Positions 5,395-9,350 of a stretch of 9,350 nucleotides of DNA are shown piece by piece. A program made the translations under genes and the position numbers. The notes beneath the pieces were generated by a model. The model saw nothing but the letters and a program-made list of their open reading frames with translations. It was not told the origin of the DNA and made no database searches. Positions within the stretch are counted from its first letter, which is position 1. Each line of letters starts with the position of its first letter. The DNA is from DAIPXZ01 sp036782995 (lineage in GTDB: Bacteria > Bacillota > Clostridia > Saccharofermentanales > Saccharofermentanaceae): positions 1 to 9,350 of the forward strand of contig DAIPXZ010000031.1 in assembly GCA_036782995.1 (NCBI GenBank), in the 5' to 3' direction.

Positions 5395-6900
5395 ATGGCG
5401 AAGATTTTTTCCGAGGAGTCGCGTACATTCAGCGAGTATTTGTTGGTTCCAAATCTGACAACGGCAGAGAATACACCCGATAAGGTAGACCTGTCGACAT
5501 CGATATGCAAATACAAGAAGGGACAAGAGGCGCCAAAGTTAAAGATCAATATTCCGATGGTTTCCGCCGTTATGCAGGCAGTTTCCGATTCCGGAATGGC
5601 CATCGCCCTGGCTCGTTCAGGCGGTCTTTCATTCATTTTTCAATCCCAATCCATTGAAGCTCAATGCGAGATGGTTCGTAAGGTTAAGAAGTATAAGGCA
5701 GGCATCGTCGTTTCCGATTCCAACCTGACTCCTGAAAATACCATGGCAGATGTCGTTCGCTTGCGTGAAGAGAAGCGACACGGCACAGTTGCCATTACCG
5801 AAGATGGTAAGCCGAATGGTCGATTGCTCGGCCTCGTCACATCACGTGACTATCGTGTTACTCGTATGGATCCTTCGACGAAGGTTTCCGAATTTATGAC
5901 CCCTTTCCAGAAGCTTATCGTTGCCCGAGAAGGTACTACTTTGAAGGAAGCCAACGATATCATTTGGGATCATAAGCTGAATCAATTGCCTATCGTGGAC
6001 GAGAATGATTGCCTTGTCGGATTAGTTTTCCGCAAGGACTACGAATTCCATAAGGCAAACCCGCTCGAGCTTTTGGACGCAGACAAGCGTTTAATTGTTG
6101 GTGCCGGAATTAATACACGTGACTATGCAGAGCGCGTTCCGAAGCTGGTGGAAGCTGGTGCGGACGCGCTTTGTCTTGATTCCTCAGACGGTTTCTCCGT
6201 ATGGCAGGAAAACGCACTTCGTTGGATTAAGTCGAATTACCCAGACGTGATTGTCGGTGCCGGTAATGTTGTTGACGCAGAAGGCTTCAATTATTTGGTT
6301 GATGCCGGCGCTGACTTCGTAAAGATTGGTATTGGTGGCGGTTCAATTTGCATCACTCGTGAGCAAAAGGGTATCGGCTGTGGACAGGCTTCGGCGGTTC
6401 TCTCTGTGGCAAAAGCCCGTGATGAGTACTTTGCAAAAACCGGCATTTACGTTCCGATTTGCTCGGACGGCGGTATCGTTCACGATTATCACATGACGCT
6501 CGCCTTGGCAATGGGTGCCGATTTCATTATGCTCGGTCGCTATTTTGCCCGCTTTGACGAGAGCCCGACGAGAAAGCTCATCGTAAACGGCAATTATGTG
6601 AAGGAATACTGGGGTGAAGGCTCGAATCGTGCCCGTAACTGGCAGCGTTACGATGACGGCGGAGTCGGTGGCAAGATGGCTTTTGAAGAAGGCGTTGATT
6701 CATACGTGCCTTATGCCGGAAAGCTAAAGGATAATCTTGACGGCTCTATGGCTAAAATGAAAGCAACGATGTGCGCTTGTGGCTCCTCCTCCATCGAAGA
6801 GCTACAGAAGAATGCACGTCTGGTTGTCGTTTCTTCAACATCTATCGTTGAAGGCGGCGCACATGATGTTATCCAAAAGGATAACGATCGTCCGCGCTGA
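5395..6900 (+). CDS. guaB: IMP dehydrogenase
   Basis: The 501-residue enzyme oxidises IMP to XMP with NAD+, the committed step of guanine nucleotide synthesis. It has a TIM-barrel catalytic domain split by a pair of CBS domains (about residues 105-220, with 'LLGLVTSRDYR' and 'NQLPIVDENDCLVGLVFRKDY'). Asp262 in 'CLDSSDG' and the active-site loop GIGGGSICITREQKGIG with Cys319 are present; the flap KEYWGEGSNRARNWQRYD carries the catalytic Arg418-Tyr419 pair. The usual bacterial loop reads GIGPGSICTTR; this GGGSICITREQKGIG version, the N-terminal 'TFSEYLLVPNL' and the C-terminal 'STSIVEGGAHDVI' instead match the Tritrichomonas foetus enzyme as I recall it, with the same Cys319 and Arg418-Tyr419 numbering. 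The start is fixed by AAGGAGGT 5 bases before ATG. It stands as its own transcription unit between thiT and greA. Confidence 0.96.
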   Translation: MAKIFSEESRTFSEYLLVPNLTTAENTPDKVDLSTSICKYKKGQEAPKLKINIPMVSAVMQAVSDSGMAIALARSGGLSFIFQSQSIEAQCEMVRKVKKYKAGIVVSDSNLTPENTMADVVRLREEKRHGTVAITEDGKPNGRLLGLVTSRDYRVTRMDPSTKVSEFMTPFQKLIVAREGTTLKEANDIIWDHKLNQLPIVDENDCLVGLVFRKDYEFHKANPLELLDADKRLIVGAGINTRDYAERVPKLVEAGADALCLDSSDGFSVWQENALRWIKSNYPDVIVGAGNVVDAEGFNYLVDAGADFVKIGIGGGSICITREQKGIGCGQASAVLSVAKARDEYFAKTGIYVPICSDGGIVHDYHMTLALAMGADFIMLGRYFARFDESPTRKLIVNGNYVKEYWGEGSNRARNWQRYDDGGVGGKMAFEEGVDSYVPYAGKLKDNLDGSMAKMKATMCACGSSSIEELQKNARLVVVSSTSIVEGGAHDVIQKDNDRPR

Positions 6901-6917
6901 TTTGAGTTTCAGCGTGG
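6892..6917 (+). other. Hairpin over the guaB stop codon
   Basis: CCGCGCTGA (6892-6900) pairs with TCAGCGTGG (6909-6917), 9 bp with one G-T, around an 8-base loop; the stop codon is in the stem. No T-tract follows, so it may protect the mRNA 3' end or be a poor terminator. Confidence 0.4.
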
Positions 6918-6934
6918 AAGATGACCCTAATTTG

Positions 6935-6943
6935 TGGTATCTT
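6935..6943 (+). promoter_or_regulatory. Possible extended -10 promoter for greA-lysS
   Basis: TGGTATCTT has the TGnTATnnT form, with no clear -35. The predicted start is near 6950, before the leader hairpin of greA. Confidence 0.4.
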
Positions 6944-6964
6944 AAGTAACGGATAAAAGAAAAA

Positions 6965-6995
6965 GGACATTTGCCCATGTCGTGCAAATCCGTCC
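6965..6995 (+). other. greA leader hairpin
   Basis: GGAC (6965-6968) pairs with GTCC (6992-6995) and ATTTGC (6969-6974) with GCAAAT (6984-6989), leaving a 2-base CC bulge and a 9-base loop. It sits 10 bases before the RBS AAAGGAG (7006-7012). No T-tract follows; a role in mRNA stability or translation is possible but unproven. Confidence 0.4.
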
Positions 6996-7019
6996 GTAAT
7001 ATATTAAAGGAGATTACAC

Positions 7020-7505
7020 ATGGCAGACATCGAAAAGACCACTGCATTTACCGTTGAAGGCCTAAAGCGTTTACAAGATGAATTAGGTGAGAGAAAGACC
7101 GTCATTTCAGCAGAAATTTCTGAGCGCTTGAAGGAAGCCCGTGCACAGGGTGACCTTTCCGAAAACTCCGAATATGATGACGCGAAGGAAGCACAAGCTA
7201 AGAACGAAGCTCGTATCTTGGAGCTCGAAGATATTTTGAAGGACGCTGTCGTTATTGATGAGGCTGAAATCAGCAAAACGCAGGTTTCTCTCGGTTCTGT
7301 CGTATTGCTTCGTGATGAAGAAACGAAGGAAGAAGTAAAATACAGCTTGGTCAATGCAAACGAAGGCGATATTTTCCAACAGCGTATTTCGACTGATTCT
7401 CCGGTCGGCCAAGCCATCATGGGCAAGAAAAAAGGTCAGGTCGTTGAAGTACAGACCGTAGCAGGTACATTTAAGTATAAGATTCTAAAAATCGGAAGAG
7501 AGTAA
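7020..7505 (+). CDS. greA: Transcription elongation factor GreA
   Basis: The 161-residue protein has the GreA layout: an N-terminal antiparallel coiled coil (about residues 12-78) and a C-terminal FKBP-like domain (about 85-158). The coiled-coil tip reads GDLSENSEYDDAK; Asp45 and Glu48 are the acidic residues that GreA places in the RNA polymerase secondary channel to trigger cleavage of backtracked RNA. The C-terminal 'SPVGQAIMGKKKGQVVEV' is also diagnostic. AAAGGAG ends 7 bases before ATG. The length matches the usual 155-165 residues. It lies 3 bases before lysS, a common pairing in Bacillota and Clostridia, so the two are surely co-transcribed. Confidence 0.97.
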   Translation: MADIEKTTAFTVEGLKRLQDELGERKTVISAEISERLKEARAQGDLSENSEYDDAKEAQAKNEARILELEDILKDAVVIDEAEISKTQVSLGSVVLLRDEETKEEVKYSLVNANEGDIFQQRISTDSPVGQAIMGKKKGQVVEVQTVAGTFKYKILKIGRE

Positions 7506-7508
7506 TTC

Positions 7509-9020
7509 ATGCAGGAAAAAAATCAGAATCAGGAAATCAACGAAAACGAGGAGCTTTCCGAGGTTGAATTGCAGGAACAAATGCAAGTCCGCGTCGATAA
7601 GCTTCACGATTTAGTCGCAAAGGGAAATGATCCGTTCGAAGAAATCACTTTTGACGTGACTCATCACTCAACCGATATCACCGAACACTTTGAAGAACTC
7701 GAGAACGCGACGGTTTCCGTTGCCGGTCGATTGCTTTCCCGTCGCGGTATGGGTAAGGTAAGTTTTTGCGATTTACATGATCGCCTCGGTCGTATTCAGA
7801 TTTTCACAAAGATCGATGCCATTGGTGAAGAGGCTTATGCCGATTGGCAAAAGCTCGATATCGGCGATATTGTCGGCGTGACCGGCGAAGTATTCCGTAC
7901 GCGCACTGGTGAGATTTCCATTCGTACTTCTTCCTACACGCTCTTGGCAAAGGCTTTGCGTCCGTTGCCGAATAAATTCCATGGACTTAAGGATACGGAG
8001 CTCCGTTATCGTCAACGTTATGTCGACCTCATTATCAATCCAGAGGTCAGAAGCACTTTTGAAAAGCGTTCGAAGGTCATTTCCGAAATCCGTCACTTCA
8101 TGGACGACTTGTCCTTTATTGAGGTAGAGACACCGATTTTGAACACGATTCCGGGCGGTGCTTCTGCTCGACCATTTGTCACACATCACAACACCTTGGA
8201 TATCGACATGTATATGCGTATCGCGCCAGAGCTTTATCTGAAGCGATTGATTGTCGGTGGCTTCGAACGTGTTTATGAAATTGGCAGACTTTTCCGAAAT
8301 GAAGGCATGGATGTGAAGCACAATCCTGAATTCACCACCATCGAATGCTACCAAGCATTTACAGATTTGCGTGGAATGATGAAGCTCACAGAAGACCTGA
8401 TTGCAAATTGCTGCCGTAAGGTGTTGGGCACCACGGAAATTACTTACCAAGGCACAGCGATAAATTTGACACCGCCATTTGCACGCATGACAATGACAGA
8501 AGCGGTAGCAAAGTATAGCGGCGTTGACTTTAGCAAAATCACCACTGACGAAGAGGCATTTGCCGCTGCGAAGGAAAAAGGCATTGAGCCGGAAGCCCAT
8601 TTGCGTAAGGGTGAGATTTTAAATCTTTTCTTCGATGTATATGTGGAAGAGAATCTCGTTCAGCCGACATTCATTTGCGACTACCCGATTGAGATTTCGC
8701 CGCTTACGAAGAAGAAGCCGGATGATCCGATGCTTACCGATCGTTTTGAGCTTTTCATTGGCGGACGTGAATATGCAAATGCTTATTCTGAACTGAACGA
8801 TCCGATTGATCAGCGCGCAAGATTTGCCGACCAATTGAAGAAGCGTGAACAGGGCGACGATGAAGCGAACTTGATTGATGAAGATTTCTGCATGTCTCTC
8901 GAATATGGTATGCCACCAACGGGCGGTATGGGCATGGGCATTGACCGACTGGTTATGCTTTTGACGGATAGCGCTTCGATTAGAGATGTGCTGTTGTTCC
9001 CGACGTTAAAATCGCTATAA
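7509..9020 (+). CDS. lysS: Lysyl-tRNA synthetase, class II
   Basis: The 503-residue enzyme charges tRNA-Lys with lysine using ATP. The N-terminal OB-fold anticodon-binding domain spans about residues 65-170 (VSVAGRLLSRRGMGKVSF). Class II motif 1 is around Pro209 in 'VETPILNTIPGGASARPF', motif 2 is FRNEGMDVKHNPEFT (262-276, with the catalytic Arg263), and motif 3 is GMGMGIDRLVMLL (about 473-485, Arg480). The protein ends 'LLFPTLKSL', as LysRS proteins usually end soon after FPTLK. The start follows the greA stop by 3 bases, with the purine-rich GGAAGAGAG (7494-7502) as RBS inside the end of greA, so translation is probably coupled. Length and all motifs are normal. Confidence 0.97.
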   Translation: MQEKNQNQEINENEELSEVELQEQMQVRVDKLHDLVAKGNDPFEEITFDVTHHSTDITEHFEELENATVSVAGRLLSRRGMGKVSFCDLHDRLGRIQIFTKIDAIGEEAYADWQKLDIGDIVGVTGEVFRTRTGEISIRTSSYTLLAKALRPLPNKFHGLKDTELRYRQRYVDLIINPEVRSTFEKRSKVISEIRHFMDDLSFIEVETPILNTIPGGASARPFVTHHNTLDIDMYMRIAPELYLKRLIVGGFERVYEIGRLFRNEGMDVKHNPEFTTIECYQAFTDLRGMMKLTEDLIANCCRKVLGTTEITYQGTAINLTPPFARMTMTEAVAKYSGVDFSKITTDEEAFAAAKEKGIEPEAHLRKGEILNLFFDVYVEENLVQPTFICDYPIEISPLTKKKPDDPMLTDRFELFIGGREYANAYSELNDPIDQRARFADQLKKREQGDDEANLIDEDFCMSLEYGMPPTGGMGMGIDRLVMLLTDSASIRDVLLFPTLKSL

Positions 9021-9030
9021 TTTCGTCGCT

Positions 9031-9080
9031 CCTTGTCATTCCTTGTCACGCTTCGTCACACTACGGACAAGTATGGACAA
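9031..9080. repeat. Tandem 10-base repeats with inverted partners after lysS
   Basis: CCTTGTCATT, CCTTGTCACG and CTTCGTCACA follow each other at 9031, 9041 and 9051; complementary GACAAG (9066-9071) and GGACAA (9075-9080) come next. CTTGTC (9042-9047) and GACAAG (9066-9071) can form a 6-bp stem. It starts 10 bases past the lysS stop. Confidence 0.5.
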
Positions 9081-9128
9081 CGGCATGTAGACGCAAAAAG
9101 TCGCGTTTTCTGAGCCGAAAAGTGAGGT

Positions 9129-9295
9129 CTCTTGAAGCTTCATGTAAGAGTGGAAAAATGCTTCGTGCATCGTCACGGAACGTGATGTAGAGCACGGATT
9201 TAGCTGAAACTAAACAGGTAAATTATCCAGAGGACAGCTTTTGGATGGTTTCACAGGCACTTACTTTAGAGAAATCTAGAGTAGGTGCCTTTTTT
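9129..9295 (+). ncRNA. Candidate structured RNA with pseudoknot, ending in a terminator
   Basis: Four hairpins stand almost back to back. A: CTCTT (9129-9133) with AAGAG (9146-9150). B: TTCGTGC (9162-9168) with GCACGGA (9192-9198, includes U-G and leaves an internal loop), capped by CGTCACG (9171-9177) and CGTGATG (9181-9187) on a 3-base loop GAA. C: AAATTATCCAGA (9220-9231) with TTTGGATGGTTT (9240-9251), 12 bp including three G-U. D: the terminator at 9255-9295. The loop of C holds CAGCT (9235-9239), complementary to AGCTG (9202-9206) upstream, so a pseudoknot is possible. I recognise no known riboswitch or RNA family, and no clear promoter of its own is seen. It may be a leader of the gene beyond the edge, a separate small RNA, or the lysS 3' UTR. 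Confidence 0.4.
9255..9295 (+). terminator. Strong intrinsic terminator
   Basis: AGGCACTTACT (9255-9265) pairs with AGTAGGTGCCT (9280-9290), extended inward by TTAGA/TCTAG to 16 bp with two G-U pairs and a GAAA tetraloop, followed by T-residues to 9295. It ends the lysS transcript or the structured RNA before it. Confidence 0.92.
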
Positions 9296-9331
9296 CGTGC
9301 TTGGGGCAACTTGTAAACATTTTTTCATTTG

Positions 9332-9350
9332 AAAGGAGGCTCGTGATCGT
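9332..9350 (+). promoter_or_regulatory. Ribosome binding site of the next gene; possible GTG start at 9343
   Basis: AAAGGAGG (9332-9339) is a strong RBS. GTG at 9343 follows after only 3 bases, a little close; a start just beyond the edge is equally possible. Nothing can be said of the product. Confidence 0.4.

Noticed and set aside
7773..8600. 275-residue frame on the - strand
   Set aside because: It lies entirely inside lysS, whose motifs are complete, and shows no recognisable domain or RBS.
9129..9255. Known riboswitch, T-box, SRP RNA or RNase P RNA
   Set aside because: None of the conserved core motifs I know for these (for example the T-box GGGTGGNACCGCG) is present.

Overview
The window looks like a chromosome segment of a Gram-positive bacterium of the Bacillota (Clostridia-like), of moderate GC. 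The clues are a TPP riboswitch driving a ThiT-type thiamine S-component, a greA-lysS pair, strong AGGAGG ribosome binding sites, and a tRNA-Ser gene with encoded CCA. No gene fixes the genus. All recognised protein genes are on the + strand; the tRNA is on the - strand.

Layout. (1) 1-589: the 3' part of an AT-rich serine beta-lactamase-like gene, cut by the window edge. (2) 590-996: a gene-free stretch with short direct and inverted repeats and the terminator of the tRNA. (3) 997-1150: tRNA-Ser(CGA) on the - strand with a near-consensus promoter. (4) 1266-3193: a serine-acetyltransferase-like hexapeptide acyltransferase whose stop overlaps the start of an M24B Xaa-Pro aminopeptidase. (5) 3363-4373: a membrane-anchored alpha/beta hydrolase. 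(6) 4461-5281: promoter, TPP riboswitch, probable translational expression platform and thiT. (7) 5330-6900: an IMP dehydrogenase whose sequence recalls the Tritrichomonas foetus enzyme more than the usual bacterial GuaB. (8) 7020-9020: greA and lysS, nearly abutting. (9) 9021-9350: a gene-free, highly structured stretch with stacked hairpins, a possible pseudoknot and a strong intrinsic terminator, then an RBS leading into the next gene beyond the edge.

Functionally most of this is housekeeping: vitamin B1 salvage, guanine nucleotide synthesis, rescue of backtracked RNA polymerase, lysine charging and proline-peptide turnover. The left end, AT-rich and facing the 3' end of a tRNA, is the only part that looks accessory. 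The least explained parts are the structured RNA candidate after lysS, the repeat cluster beside the tRNA, and the unusual IMP dehydrogenase subtype. I see no defence system, CRISPR array, transposase or phage gene.
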